Shown piece after piece: positions 35,091 to 44,926 of a stretch of 64,000 nucleotides of DNA. Each line of letters begins with the position of its first letter. Positions within the stretch are counted from its first letter, which is position 1. Origin of the DNA: CAWANF01 sp963783355 (lineage in GTDB: Bacteria > Bacteroidota > Rhodothermia > Balneolales > DATFMH01); assembly GCA_963783355.1 (NCBI GenBank), contig CAWANF010000006.1, forward strand, positions 186,001 to 250,000, written 5' to 3'. A program made the position numbers and the translations under genes. The notes beneath the pieces were generated by a model. The model ran no database searches. It saw only the letters and a list, made by a program, of their open reading frames with translations, and was not told where the DNA came from.

Positions 35091-36236
35091 TTAATCGAAT
35101 ATCCAGCGATAGGTTCGGTGGGTTTTATGATGGACACAACCCAAAGCTTCAAGACTGCGTTGCATCAGCCAGTTTTTTTCACTCACCCAGGCTCCTTCAA
35201 GCCTTTTCAGGCTTTTATTTCGTGTTCGTATCCCGATTATTCCGTTTACAAAAATCTGTGCTTCCAATCCCAGCCGTCGATATTTGGGTAGTGTCCCATA
35301 AACGATAATTCGTACCCTGGTCACTTTCTTTTTAAATAATATTAATTTTGGAATGTGCCATAATCGAATGCGCCCTCGTGTTTTTCCCAGAAGTTCATTC
35401 ATATCCGGTATCGTTATGATGAAGGAAGCTGGTTCCCCATTTACAAAAGTCAGAAAACTCGATTGGGGAAGTATAATACGTTTTAGATTATCAATCATGG
35501 CATGAACCGTTTCAGTAGAAATTTCGGTGAACTCATCTTCCCTTTCACTGATTTCCTGGTTGCTCCACGCCTGATTATAAATTTGCCGGATATATTCTCC
35601 ATCGCGGTAAATATTTTTCATATCCAGAGGGCGAACTTGTATCGTTTCCCTGCTGTTTAACCTCTCAGCGATACGCTGCATTTTATCGGAAAAAGGATCA
35701 TATAAATCACGCGTATAACTGAAATGATCATCAAATTTCTCCGCACCGGTTTCTTCCAGCAGATCTTTATAATAAGGAGGATGATAATACATTCCATAAA
35801 CCGGCGGATCGTCATAATTTTCAACAAGCAAACCCCAGAAATTTTCATTTTCGCCAAAATTTATGGGTCCGCGCATAGCATAATACCCACGGCTGCGATG
35901 CCACTCTGATGCAAACCGAATGATGGCTTTGGCCAGATATTTATTGTCCTCCATTTCCAGAAAGCCAATCCCGCCCATTTGTGGGTTGAACAATTTGTCA
36001 TTTCTATGATCAATCATCAGGGCAAAACGAGCAACTAACCTATTATCATCATACACCAAAAAACGTTCACACTCTCCGTGATTGAAGAATGGATTTTTAT
36101 TCTTATCAAATATGTTTTCAACCTCTCCTCGCAAAGCCGGGCGCCAGTTTGGATAATCAGCATAGATTCTGAAGGGTAAATTATGAAATCGTTTGATATC
36201 CGATTTCGATTCAACTTTCTTGTATTTAAATGACAT
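35091..36236 (-). CDS. GNAT-like acetyltransferase family protein (uncharacterised)
   Basis: A 381-residue cytosolic protein. The N-terminal FRIYADYPNWRPALRGEVEN and ARFALMIDHRNDKLFN segments, GGIGFLEMEDN and the RSRGYYAMRGPINFGENENF stretch match a Bacteroidota-type family usually annotated as GNAT-superfamily N-acetyltransferases of about 380 residues. The C-terminal part (GTLPKYRRLGLEAQIFVNGI) resembles an acetyl-CoA-binding GNAT motif. Substrate unknown; monocistronic. Confidence 0.65.
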   Translation of the reverse strand: MSFKYKKVESKSDIKRFHNLPFRIYADYPNWRPALRGEVENIFDKNKNPFFNHGECERFLVYDDNRLVARFALMIDHRNDKLFNPQMGGIGFLEMEDNKYLAKAIIRFASEWHRSRGYYAMRGPINFGENENFWGLLVENYDDPPVYGMYYHPPYYKDLLEETGAEKFDDHFSYTRDLYDPFSDKMQRIAERLNSRETIQVRPLDMKNIYRDGEYIRQIYNQAWSNQEISEREDEFTEISTETVHAMIDNLKRIILPQSSFLTFVNGEPASFIITIPDMNELLGKTRGRIRLWHIPKLILFKKKVTRVRIIVYGTLPKYRRLGLEAQIFVNGIIGIRTRNKSLKRLEGAWVSEKNWLMQRSLEALGCVHHKTHRTYRWIFD

Positions 36237-36439
36237 CGGGGTAGTAAATAATTAGTATCCTGGAAAATAATGTAAATATAGTATCTGCTTTGACGAAGCA
36301 GTTAAATATATTAATCTGTACGAATTGTTAAAGAGTGAATATGTTAATTCTGAATTTTTATTGACAGATTAAATTCCGATTTTCTTATCAAATTATTAAG
36401 CATCGCCTTGTTTGATATTATATAGCGTTGTAACTATCT

Positions 36440-37447
36440 ATGGAAGAAGAACTTGCAGAACCTGTTGAAAACAACAAAAAGAAAGTTATTGCATTGCTTT
36501 TGTTGATTTCAAGTATCATTTGTTTCATACTTATTCTAAAAATGCCGTCTCAGGGTAAAAAAAGACTTACGAGCCTGGGGGAAGCAGACACTTTGATTAC
36601 CCGCGAACTGCGTGCGTTCAATATTAAGAAGCAGCAAATTAGGATTAAGAATATCCATATTAATAAGAAATTCATCCGCAAAGTTTATATCGTTGATCTT
36701 CCTGCCAGGTTTTCAAAAACTTTTTTACATGCCGAGTTAAATAAAAGATTATATCCTTACGATGTACAAGATCCCGCTATCGTTCATCTGCCAGAAGGCA
36801 ATATGGATATTCAGCTTGCTTACGGCGGAGATATCATTCGTACTATAAAACTGGTGAGCGATACTGCAATAAAATACCGGAGGTACCCTGCTTCTGTTCT
36901 GGCTTATTTCAATCGCAAACCTTCCGAAGAAGTAGTGAAATCTATCGAGGATTTAGGCAGCCGTTTGCCGGTAGTGCTTAAAGTATCGAATGTCTCTCAG
37001 GGCAAAGACTGGTACAATTCCATAAAAGCCATGAAAACACATGTCATCTTCTGGTTTGGAAATGGTGAAGCCAATCAAAATTCTACGAATAAAGTCGACT
37101 GGCACCTTAATGAGCAGCTGCAAACCTTAGGCAAAGTTTTTCGGAATCCGACCGTTCTTGTCAATCCCTCTGCCGACGAACAGACCCGTACATTAATTGA
37201 TAAAGACAGTCAGCATTTTAAAATTAATTATGTAAATGCCAAAAATGCCATCCTGGTGACAACGGATGAGGGGCAGATTCATTTTGAACGGCAATTACAA
37301 AGATTTATGCGTCTCGCCGAACAAAATGAACGACCGATTATGCTGATTAATGCTACTGACGAGAGCTTTCAATGGTTGAAAAATTCAATTCAGCGCTTTA
37401 AAAAAAGCGGGTTGACACTAGTTCCTCCAATAACTGATCATCAATGA
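36440..37447 (+). CDS. Membrane-anchored protein, possibly divergent polysaccharide deacetylase-like
   Basis: A 335-residue protein with one N-terminal membrane helix (KKVIALLLLISSIICFILIL, about residues 15-34) and an otherwise periplasmic body. The last part, with MLINATDESFQWLKNSIQRF and KKSGLTLVPP, resembles the end of divergent polysaccharide deacetylase (YibQ-like) proteins, but the metal-binding motifs are not visible, so activity is doubtful. A lipase-like gene follows 13 bases downstream and is probably co-transcribed. Confidence 0.5.
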   Translation: MEEELAEPVENNKKKVIALLLLISSIICFILILKMPSQGKKRLTSLGEADTLITRELRAFNIKKQQIRIKNIHINKKFIRKVYIVDLPARFSKTFLHAELNKRLYPYDVQDPAIVHLPEGNMDIQLAYGGDIIRTIKLVSDTAIKYRRYPASVLAYFNRKPSEEVVKSIEDLGSRLPVVLKVSNVSQGKDWYNSIKAMKTHVIFWFGNGEANQNSTNKVDWHLNEQLQTLGKVFRNPTVLVNPSADEQTRTLIDKDSQHFKINYVNAKNAILVTTDEGQIHFERQLQRFMRLAEQNERPIMLINATDESFQWLKNSIQRFKKSGLTLVPPITDHQ

Positions 37448-37460
37448 ACTGTTTAAGCAA

Positions 37461-38318
37461 ATGGAATTAAATGAGGGTAAAAGGCTTTGGAAGAAACTGC
37501 AGGTTGAAGAATTTCCACAACCTGATTTTATTCCTATAAAATACCCGGTGCTTTTTTGCCATGGATTTGGTTCACTCGCTTCACTGGTAAAAAAATCACC
37601 TATGGATGAGATATGCATGCTTTATCGTCAGCATGGCATCTCTAGTTTTGCCCCCAACATTGTGCCCTACAATACGGTACGTATTCGTGCCGAAGCGTGG
37701 TGCCGCATGATTGATACCATTTTGTCGATAACCGGTGCTGAAAAAGTTAATATCATCGCTCACAGCATGGGTGGACTCGATATGCGTTATGCGATCACCC
37801 ATCTGAAAGCAGCCGGCTATGTTTCGTCACTCACTACCATTTCAACTCCTCATCAGGGAGCTAGTCTTGCGGAATGGGCACTCAAAACACCAAGCAGTGT
37901 TAAAGATTTACTGGCTGATATGCTCAACTGGCTGGGCAACAGCTTATACCCACGCATCCGCAGTGACGTCCTCTCGGCAACGGAAGAACTGACCCGTGAT
38001 TACGTGATGAATAATTTTAATCCAAATACGCCGGATATCGAAGGAGTACAATATTATTCTTACTCGGCCTCAACCGGCAAAGGAACGAATTCATCCATCA
38101 ACAGGATACTTTTACCGTTAAATAATCACATTTATAAAGAAGAAGGTATTAATGATGGTTTTGTAAGTGAAATAAGCGGGCATTGGGGAGAATACCTGGG
38201 GCATACGAGTTTATCACACATCGAGCAAATTAAAGTAAATTTGTCGGCCGATCATGAACCGTTGTGGAATGCCTTCTGGATCAAAGTGGCACGAAACCTG
38301 AGCGAACGGAATCACTAA
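37461..38318 (+). CDS. Alpha/beta-hydrolase, triacylglycerol lipase-like
   Basis: A 285-residue hydrolase. The oxyanion strand VLFCHGFGSLASL and nucleophile elbow NIIAHSMGGLDMRYAI (serine of HSMGG) define a lipase of the PGAP1/lactonizing type. ISTPHQGASLAEW is the usual downstream strand, and a catalytic histidine is likely in GHTSLSHIEQ. No signal peptide is seen. Its stop codon overlaps the convergent surE stop (CTAA). Confidence 0.82.
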   Translation: MELNEGKRLWKKLQVEEFPQPDFIPIKYPVLFCHGFGSLASLVKKSPMDEICMLYRQHGISSFAPNIVPYNTVRIRAEAWCRMIDTILSITGAEKVNIIAHSMGGLDMRYAITHLKAAGYVSSLTTISTPHQGASLAEWALKTPSSVKDLLADMLNWLGNSLYPRIRSDVLSATEELTRDYVMNNFNPNTPDIEGVQYYSYSASTGKGTNSSINRILLPLNNHIYKEEGINDGFVSEISGHWGEYLGHTSLSHIEQIKVNLSADHEPLWNAFWIKVARNLSERNH

Positions 38319-39076
38319 AATTTATAATTCTGAAATTGCTTCAGGCTGTCGTGAGCCGTCAGATCATATTGAATAGGTGTCAACGAGGCAAAACCTTCTT
38401 CCAGAACATTCACATCCAGGTTGTCGCCCGAATCCAAAACCTCAAATTTCCCGGTGATCCAAAAATAAGGACGATTATTGGGATCAACCCTGCCGTCATA
38501 TTCTTCTACATACCGGCTGTTAGCCTGACGGGTCCATTTAATTCCTTTTAACGATCCGGAAGGAACATTCAGGTTCAGTGTTACCCCTCGGGGCAAACCA
38601 TGATCGAACACATACTGAATAGCTTTTCGTGCTGCATCCTGTGCCCCGCTTAAATCGGCATCTTCATCGTAATCGGCACAACTGATGGCTATGGATGGAT
38701 ATCCAAGTATCGTTCCTTCTGTAGCGGCGCTAACGGTTCCGGAATAGAGAATGTTAATGCCGGCATTTGATCCGTGATTGATGCCGCTTAATACCAAATC
38801 AGGTTTTCTTTTAAGTAATTTATCGTGAGCGAGCTTCACGCAATCGGCCGGGGTGCCGTTTATAGCCTTCCCAAATAAGTTATTATCGATCTGGAAATTA
38901 TTGACCCGCAGGGGCTGCATCACGGTAATGGCATGCCCGACGGCACTTTGTTGACGATCGGGAGCAATAACAACAACTTCTCCAAACTCCGATGCGGCTT
39001 CAGCAAGAGCACGAATTCCGGGAGCGAAAATGCCATCATCATTGGAAATTAATATGAGTCGATCGTTTTCCGGCAT
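38315..39076 (-). CDS. surE: 5'/3'-nucleotidase SurE
   Basis: A 253-residue metal-dependent nucleotidase. The signature is ILISNDDGIFAPGIRALAEA, with LSGINHGSNAGINILYSGTV as the second motif and PDRQQSAVGHAIT between them. The start is ATG 39076, one base after the panB stop; a longer frame from 39127 overlaps panB by 50 bases and adds unconserved residues. It is the last gene of the run fabZ-panB-surE. Confidence 0.94.
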   Translation of the reverse strand: MPENDRLILISNDDGIFAPGIRALAEAASEFGEVVVIAPDRQQSAVGHAITVMQPLRVNNFQIDNNLFGKAINGTPADCVKLAHDKLLKRKPDLVLSGINHGSNAGINILYSGTVSAATEGTILGYPSIAISCADYDEDADLSGAQDAARKAIQYVFDHGLPRGVTLNLNVPSGSLKGIKWTRQANSRYVEEYDGRVDPNNRPYFWITGKFEVLDSGDNLDVNVLEEGFASLTPIQYDLTAHDSLKQFQNYKF

Positions 39077-39077
39077 A

Positions 39078-39905
39078 TTATTCGTACTGCTCGTCTTTAC
39101 CTGGGAAAGATTGCGTCTTAATATCACTTACATATTGTTTTACCGCACCGATGACCGTTTCCTGCATATCGGCGTATCGACGTACAAACCGTGGATTAAA
39201 ATCTTTATTCAATCCCAACATATCGTGCATAACAAGCACTTGTCCATCGCAGTGTACACCTGCCCCGATGCCGATTGTTGGTATAGAAAGGGTTTCGGTC
39301 ACTTGTTGTGCCAGTTTCGCCGGAATTTTTTCCAAAACGATAGCAAAACACCCGGCTTCTTCAAGTTTACGGGCATCGCGGACTAATTGTTTTGCCTCGG
39401 CGTCTTCGGTTGCACGAACTTTATATGTACCGAACTTATAAATACTTTGAGGTGTAAGGCCCAGGTGCCCCATAACGGGTATCCCGGCATCGACAATTTT
39501 TTTTACCGTATCGGCGATAGAAGCTCCACCTTCCATTTTAATGGCGTGAGATCCGGCTTCTTTCATCATTCGGCCGGCACTAATCAAAGCTTCTTTGGCC
39601 GTTACCTGGTAACTCATGAATGGAAGATCGGAAACAACCAGTGCTCTTTCCACACCACGAACCACACACTGGCTGTGATAAATCATCTGCTCGAGCGTAA
39701 TAGGAAGCGTTGTTTCGTGGCCGGCCATAACATTACTGGCTGAATCACCGACTAAAACAATCTCTATTCCCGCCATATCCACCAAACGAGCCATCGTATA
39801 ATCATAAGCCGTGATCATACTGATTTTTTCCTGCTTGGCTTTCATCTCCACCACGGTTCTTGTGGTGATACGTGTCAGGTTCGATGTGGATTTTTGCGTA
39901 CTCAT
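39078..39905 (-). CDS. panB: 3-methyl-2-oxobutanoate hydroxymethyltransferase
   Basis: A 275-residue enzyme that makes ketopantoate from alpha-ketoisovalerate and methylene-THF in pantothenate synthesis. Canonical motifs are ISMITAYDYTMARLVD, VLVGDSASNVMAGHETTLPI, VMGHLGLTPQSIYKFG and IGIGAGVHCDGQVLVMHDML. Its ATG overlaps the fabZ stop by four bases (ATGA). Together with coaX and coaBC it covers much of CoA biosynthesis within this window. Confidence 0.96.
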   Translation of the reverse strand: MSTQKSTSNLTRITTRTVVEMKAKQEKISMITAYDYTMARLVDMAGIEIVLVGDSASNVMAGHETTLPITLEQMIYHSQCVVRGVERALVVSDLPFMSYQVTAKEALISAGRMMKEAGSHAIKMEGGASIADTVKKIVDAGIPVMGHLGLTPQSIYKFGTYKVRATEDAEAKQLVRDARKLEEAGCFAIVLEKIPAKLAQQVTETLSIPTIGIGAGVHCDGQVLVMHDMLGLNKDFNPRFVRRYADMQETVIGAVKQYVSDIKTQSFPGKDEQYE

Positions 39906-40342
39906 ATATCCTCTTTTTGAACCATTGCAGCCGTAGCCTCAATTTCACAAACCAGTTTACCGTCAACAGTTGCGCGGCCTTTCATCGTAACAAAATTTCT
40001 TCGTTGATCTGCCAGCTCTACTTCCATACGGATTTGATCTCCGGGGACCACAGGCTTTCTGAATTTTGCGTTTTTGATGCCTGAAAATACAATCAGCACT
40101 TTCGATGGATCGTCTACTTTCTTTTTGAGCATCAGGATACAACCGCTTTGAGCCAGGGCTTCAATCTGAAGAACACCGGGCATAATCGGGGAACCGGGAA
40201 AATGTCCGTTGAAAAATTCCTCATTCACGGTAACGTTTTTAATCGTAACGATTCGTTCATCCTCCATTTCCAGCACCCTGTCGACTAAAAGAAACGGATA
40301 ACGGTGGGGTAATAATTTTTTTATTTCTTCAATTTTCATCAT
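39902..40342 (-). CDS. fabZ: 3-hydroxyacyl-ACP dehydratase FabZ
   Basis: A 146-residue hot-dog-fold dehydratase of fatty acid synthesis. LLPHRYPFLLVDRVLEME and GHFPGSPIMPGVLQIEALAQ carry the catalytic histidine and glutamate. It is a stand-alone protein, whereas many Bacteroidota encode FabZ fused to LpxC. ATG 40342 or 40339 is the start; the longer frame begins with an unconserved TTG. It overlaps panB by four bases. Confidence 0.93.
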   Translation of the reverse strand: MMKIEEIKKLLPHRYPFLLVDRVLEMEDERIVTIKNVTVNEEFFNGHFPGSPIMPGVLQIEALAQSGCILMLKKKVDDPSKVLIVFSGIKNAKFRKPVVPGDQIRMEVELADQRRNFVTMKGRATVDGKLVCEIEATAAMVQKEDI

Positions 40343-40391
40343 GGCATAAAGACTATAATACTTACAACACAAATTAAGTTAAAGTGATCCT

Positions 40392-41081
40392 TTATTTGAC
40401 AATACCGACATATATATAAGCGATTCCACCTGTCAGTTTCTTCGCTTTTTTAGAACTAAAAGCTCCGGACTCGTCCATTAAGGATAAGAATTTATCCCCT
40501 GATGGAAAAGCGGCACTCGTCTCCGGCAGATAAACATAGGCTTCCCTGTTCCCGCTGATAAGTCCGCCGACAAATGGCATTACGGTCTTACTATAGAATT
40601 GAAACGGATATTTCATCACTCCTTTAGGCTGGCCGAATTCCAAAACCACTACCTTTCCACCCGGTTTAACGACCCGAGCCATTTCTTTCAGACTTACTAC
40701 CGGATCATCGACATTCCGAATCCCGAAAGCGATGCTGGCGATATCAAAACGATTATCTTCATACTGAAGATTCATGGCATCAGCCACCTCAAAATGGATA
40801 ACCAGGTTTTCATTCTTGGCTTTTTCAGGCGCTGTTTCCATCATTTCGGCACAAAAATCCGTCCCATAAACTTCTCCATCCAGTCCAACGGCCTTCTTAA
40901 ACTCAATGGCCAGATCGCCTGTTCCGGTTGCGCAATCCAAAACCGAGTCACCGGGCTTTACTCCACTTTCTTTGACGGTGATTTTCCTCCAAATATGATG
41001 GATTCCCAACGATAAAACAGAATTTGCCGTATCATATTTATTGGATATAGAAGCGAACATGCTCCTTACTTCTTCACTCAT
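40392..41081 (-). CDS. menG: Demethylmenaquinone methyltransferase (UbiE/MenG)
   Basis: A 229-residue SAM-dependent methyltransferase for the last step of menaquinone synthesis. Motifs: SNKYDTANSVLSLGIHHIWR, the SAM loop VLDCATGTGDLAIEF, FGIRNVDDPVVSLKEMARVV and KPGGKVVVLEFGQPKG, with FLSLMDESGAFSSKKAKKLT near the end. Menaquinone fits the menaquinone-type SdhC in the window. Confidence 0.94.
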   Translation of the reverse strand: MSEEVRSMFASISNKYDTANSVLSLGIHHIWRKITVKESGVKPGDSVLDCATGTGDLAIEFKKAVGLDGEVYGTDFCAEMMETAPEKAKNENLVIHFEVADAMNLQYEDNRFDIASIAFGIRNVDDPVVSLKEMARVVKPGGKVVVLEFGQPKGVMKYPFQFYSKTVMPFVGGLISGNREAYVYLPETSAAFPSGDKFLSLMDESGAFSSKKAKKLTGGIAYIYVGIVK

Positions 41082-41105
41082 CTCATTCTCTTTTTTAAAA
41101 TTATT

Positions 41106-41735
41106 TCAATATATGACGCCGGTATCAACGAGGTGATCGGTAATGTTCAACTCTACAGGTTTAATGGAGTTATTTTCCCATTCCAGCAGGTTAAACGAAA
41201 CATTAGGTGTACTAAACTGATTCATCTGCCTGAGATCCCAGCCGAACCATTGAGTAAATAAGATACGGATTAACCGGCCATGTAGCACCATTAAGATGCT
41301 TTTTCCTTCATTCTCTTCAAAAATAGCACGACAACGAGGATCGGCACGTTTAAAAACTTCATTTGGGCTCTCCCCGTTTTTGCAGGCTTTATTAAAAAGG
41401 CCCTTTTCCCAATCCTTCTTGAGCACCATAAAATCATCTTTGACATCAAAATAATTCAACCCCTCATAATCTCCGAAATTCATCTCTCTCAGTTCCGGAA
41501 AGGTTGTGACTTCCATATTCTTAAGACCGGCAACAGCTTCGGCTGTTTGACGGGCACGAATCATGGTACTGCTGAATATAGCGTCAACCGGTATCTCTGT
41601 AAACCGGTTAGCCAGAGCCCTGGCCTGTAAAAGTCCGGCTTCATTTAATTCAATATCTTTCGACCCCTGGATGATATCTAATCTGTTATATTCGGTTTCT
41701 CCGTGGCGTGCGATATAAATTCTGGTTTTCTTCAC
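41106..41735 (-). CDS. Histidine phosphatase family (phosphoglycerate mutase-like) protein
   Basis: A 209-residue enzyme with the RHG motif IYIARHGETEYNRLDIIQGS, the second arginine in SSTMIRARQTAEAV, the acidic FPELREMNFGDYEG and a late catalytic histidine in ILMVLHGRLIRILF. It could be an alpha-ribazole phosphatase or a broad phosphatase; the adenosyltransferase elsewhere in the window does not settle this. Located 24 bases before menG on the same strand. Confidence 0.88.
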   Translation of the reverse strand: MKKTRIYIARHGETEYNRLDIIQGSKDIELNEAGLLQARALANRFTEIPVDAIFSSTMIRARQTAEAVAGLKNMEVTTFPELREMNFGDYEGLNYFDVKDDFMVLKKDWEKGLFNKACKNGESPNEVFKRADPRCRAIFEENEGKSILMVLHGRLIRILFTQWFGWDLRQMNQFSTPNVSFNLLEWENNSIKPVELNITDHLVDTGVIY

Positions 41736-41942
41736 AAAAATTATTATTAACTGCGCTGATTCTATTTAGTTTATCTGTTTATTTAAAGTGCCTAAGATAC
41801 GGAAATGAAGAATGGAATGCAGGATTTTAGTCAAAGTGAAATTGAACTAAAAAGACAAAATATAAGGCCAGAGCAGTATTTTTGTTGATTTCCGGATGGC
41901 CCGATATTCAATTTCGCGCTCATACAAACTATAATGAATCGA

Positions 41943-42575
41943 TTATTTCTTTTTTCTCTTGACCATTAGATCACGAATATCTGATTCCCATTTGCTGATT
42001 TCTTCCGGAGTAATTCCCTCGTGCATCGCATATTTGACTAATATCATTTTTAAAACACGATCATTCAGCGTAACAGCCTGATTTCCCGAATCCATCCATT
42101 TATTGACAATCTTTCGATACCAGCCAAATTTTAAGATGAAGAAAAAGAAAAAGCCAATCCCGAGTTCAACATATAAACCATTCATACCTTTCACACTGAG
42201 AACGGCAACTGATATTAAAACCACAACAAATTCGACATCAAATATTTTCAGAATATTCGTCAGGCCATAACTAACGAAAGCACTTTTATTGTAGTGCCAA
42301 AACGGAAGAAAAAGCAAGGCAACTGCGGCTGCTATATATGCACTGCTCAAGTAAGCAACAAGCATGAATAATACGAGCGTTATAGAATCGGCACTTCGAA
42401 CCCACACTTCGGCATCTTTGATCAATTTTTCAAGTGGTAATGCATCAAGCAAACCCGGAACATATTGATTTATATTGGCCTTGGTGGTATGAAACCAATT
42501 ACCGGCCAATGTGAAAATTCCGGCCGGGGTTTCAACAAAGTATGGAGTTGTATCTTGTTTCTTGTTGCCAAACAT
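41943..42575 (-). CDS. Uncharacterised multi-pass membrane protein
   Basis: A 210-residue protein I do not recognise. It begins FGNKKQDTTPYFVETPAGIF, has hydrophobic segments near residues 63-90, 106-120 and 128-150 (the last with a run of phenylalanines), and ends in a basic, predicted cytosolic helix with ISKWESDIRDLMVKRKKK. Placed between comF and the phosphatase gene with sizeable gaps on both sides, so probably transcribed alone. Confidence 0.6.
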   Translation of the reverse strand: MFGNKKQDTTPYFVETPAGIFTLAGNWFHTTKANINQYVPGLLDALPLEKLIKDAEVWVRSADSITLVLFMLVAYLSSAYIAAAVALLFLPFWHYNKSAFVSYGLTNILKIFDVEFVVVLISVAVLSVKGMNGLYVELGIGFFFFFILKFGWYRKIVNKWMDSGNQAVTLNDRVLKMILVKYAMHEGITPEEISKWESDIRDLMVKRKKK

Positions 42576-42656
42576 ATTGCTATTAAAATAGGTGAAAATT
42601 AGAAATTCATAAACTAAGGAAAGTTATAAAATCATTGCTCAGGAAAATACAGTTAA

Positions 42657-43349
42657 TCAGGCCTGAGCTATAGTCATTATTGCTACCGACGCGGCACCTG
42701 CTTCCGAACAAATGGAAGCCAATTCAAAAGTAGTGGCCCCTGTAGTGAACACATCATCAATGATAATAATTTTGCGTCCATATACAGACATTCGGTCAAC
42801 GACTTTAAAAGCATTCCTTACATTTTCAATCCTTTTATTTAATGTAAAGCCCGTTTGAGACGGTGTAAACCTACTGCGCGTAACGTTGCAGTAATTTATA
42901 ACATCTATACCTGTTTTTTGACTGACCCCCTCCGAAATGGCCCGTGCCTGATTATATCCTCGTTGCCGTAACTTTAAGGGATGCAACGGAACCGGTACAA
43001 GAATATATCGTTTGATATCACGATGTACAAATATCGGGTGCTCCAGCAAACGCTGCCCCAGCATAAAACCAATTTCTTTCCCAAGCCTCGACAACCCGTC
43101 GTATTTGAGAGCATGTAACAACTCTTGCAGCTTTCCCCCTTTATCGAACTCCCATAATGCATCCTGAAACTCGATATTATCAGGTAAAATGATGCCGTTG
43201 CAACTGCTGAAACGATAAGGATTGGGATCTTCGAATATTTCTTTGAGACAAAACGGACAAAGTAACCGGCCTTTCTCGGGAACCATAACACCACATAAAA
43301 GACAAATTCGCGGAAAGAAAATAGATTCCAGTACAGGCATCACATTCAT
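42657..43349 (-). CDS. ComF family phosphoribosyltransferase-like protein
   Basis: A 230-residue protein with an N-terminal double-zinc motif (CLLCG near residue 17 and CPFC near 32) and a C-terminal phosphoribosyltransferase domain. The PRPP-binding loop is KIIIIDDVFTTGATTFELAS and the family block VPVPLHPLKLRQRGYNQARA is intact. ComF proteins are linked to DNA uptake and late recombination steps; the exact activity is uncertain. Confidence 0.92.
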   Translation of the reverse strand: MNVMPVLESIFFPRICLLCGVMVPEKGRLLCPFCLKEIFEDPNPYRFSSCNGIILPDNIEFQDALWEFDKGGKLQELLHALKYDGLSRLGKEIGFMLGQRLLEHPIFVHRDIKRYILVPVPLHPLKLRQRGYNQARAISEGVSQKTGIDVINYCNVTRSRFTPSQTGFTLNKRIENVRNAFKVVDRMSVYGRKIIIIDDVFTTGATTFELASICSEAGAASVAIMTIAQA

Positions 43350-43474
43350 AAAAACCTCAAATCAACAACATTTATAACTTCTGCTATTGATGACCTGAAA
43401 TTTATGTGTTCCTTACAACGGATACCTTTGTTCTAAGTTATCATTTTGTAAAGAGTTGTATACCACAAAAAATA

Positions 43475-44926
43475 CTAAGCAGATACGATATCATCAGTTT
43501 TTTTGGAAAGCAATACCATTTGAAACCCAATTAATATCATTGTGATAACTCCACTTATGAGAAATGCCATAAAACTGTTCAAAATCCATCTTTTCATAAG
43601 AATACTTATCCCAATGATTGCCGGTAGGCTGATCAATAAAGGCCAGATTCTATAGGTTGGCATAAACCGGTGAATCGGGATGCTGTATTTTTGACGGCAA
43701 TAGCTCATGATCAACAACTGGAATATCCAGTGTGCCATGAGAGTTGCCAAAGCCGGGCCAATTAATCCCCAGAACCGTATCAAAACAAAACTTAGGATAA
43801 TATTTATGAATACCTCAGCCACACCAATCCAGGCGTTAATCCGGCTCATCCCCCTGCCTAGCAAGACACTTTGAGCAAAGAAAAAATGCGTTATGATGAT
43901 TAGCAGGTAAATACGGAATATGGGGGCTGAAGCCGCATATTTTTGAAACAAAATGACCATCACTTCACGGGCAAATATGAACAACCAGGCCAAAAGTGGT
44001 AAAATCAGAAGAAATAGTTTATCGGTAGCACCTCGTGCGGCCCTCAAAATTCCATCAAAGTTGTTGTTCCTGATTTCCGCAGAATAATGAACGATTAGAG
44101 ATGACGATATTGAAGCCGTAATGGCGGAAAGAAATGGGATTTTCCGGGCACCGATGGCGTAGATAGCATACATTAAATCGCTGGTGTAATAATTACCGAC
44201 GATCCATTTATCAACTTCAACCGAAGCCATACCGGCTATTGCAACTACAAATAATCCGACCCCATAATAGAAACCGGTTCCCAGTTCTTGCTTCAAGTCT
44301 TCCCAATTGAAAGGATCATGCAATTGAATGGCTGATAAACTAATGATGAATAGCGTCCGCAATAATGGCCCTGCCGCCATTATTAATACGATTTGCTGCA
44401 AAGGCACAGAAAGATAAAATGGGACGACTATCAAAACAGCATCCAGGATACTGAAAGCCAGGCTATAAGATAGAAGCCATTTTTTCCTGTTCAGAACTAC
44501 AAAAATTGGTTCCGAAAGGCCTGCAAAGGTAGCCAGGCCCATGTAAACAGAAAACATTTTTAGCGGGATAGCCAGGTTACCTGCATGAAAAAATCGGACG
44601 AAATAGGGAGCTCCCAAATATGCTATGGCAGCCATCATTAAACCATATGCGCAAGCCTGAAAAATAGCCGAATACACAGCAATCGTCCTGTTTTTAGCCA
44701 ATTCATTGCGATAATAAAGTGTTCCGACTGCAGATGAAATCAGCGAAGGGCCCAGTAAAGCGAACACCAGCCATAATTTTCGGTATAAGCCATAATAACT
44801 TTCCGGTAAAATCCGGGTTAGTATCATCGCCACAATTAGAGCTGAAAAAATAGTGATGGAACGGGCAATCGACATTGCCCCGATTTTCCGCTCCAGGGAC
44901 GATCTGTTTAATAATTTATCAAACAA
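43475..44926 (-). CDS. Polysaccharide biosynthesis/lipid-linked oligosaccharide flippase (MATE/MOP family)
   Basis: A 483-residue membrane protein with about 12-14 helices. Typical features are SIARSITIFSALIVAMILTR and RILPESYYGLYRKLWLVFAL at the N-terminus, then the two-fold repeated bundle. It should flip lipid-linked sugars across the inner membrane. The frame starts at TTG 44926 with GGAAG upstream; ATG 44875 is an alternative. It is divergent from the RodZ-like gene. Confidence 0.85.
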   Translation of the reverse strand: MFDKLLNRSSLERKIGAMSIARSITIFSALIVAMILTRILPESYYGLYRKLWLVFALLGPSLISSAVGTLYYRNELAKNRTIAVYSAIFQACAYGLMMAAIAYLGAPYFVRFFHAGNLAIPLKMFSVYMGLATFAGLSEPIFVVLNRKKWLLSYSLAFSILDAVLIVVPFYLSVPLQQIVLIMAAGPLLRTLFIISLSAIQLHDPFNWEDLKQELGTGFYYGVGLFVVAIAGMASVEVDKWIVGNYYTSDLMYAIYAIGARKIPFLSAITASISSSLIVHYSAEIRNNNFDGILRAARGATDKLFLLILPLLAWLFIFAREVMVILFQKYAASAPIFRIYLLIIITHFFFAQSVLLGRGMSRINAWIGVAEVFINIILSFVLIRFWGLIGPALATLMAHWIFQLLIMSYCRQKYSIPIHRFMPTYRIWPLLISLPAIIGISILMKRWILNSFMAFLISGVITMILIGFQMVLLSKKTDDIVSA

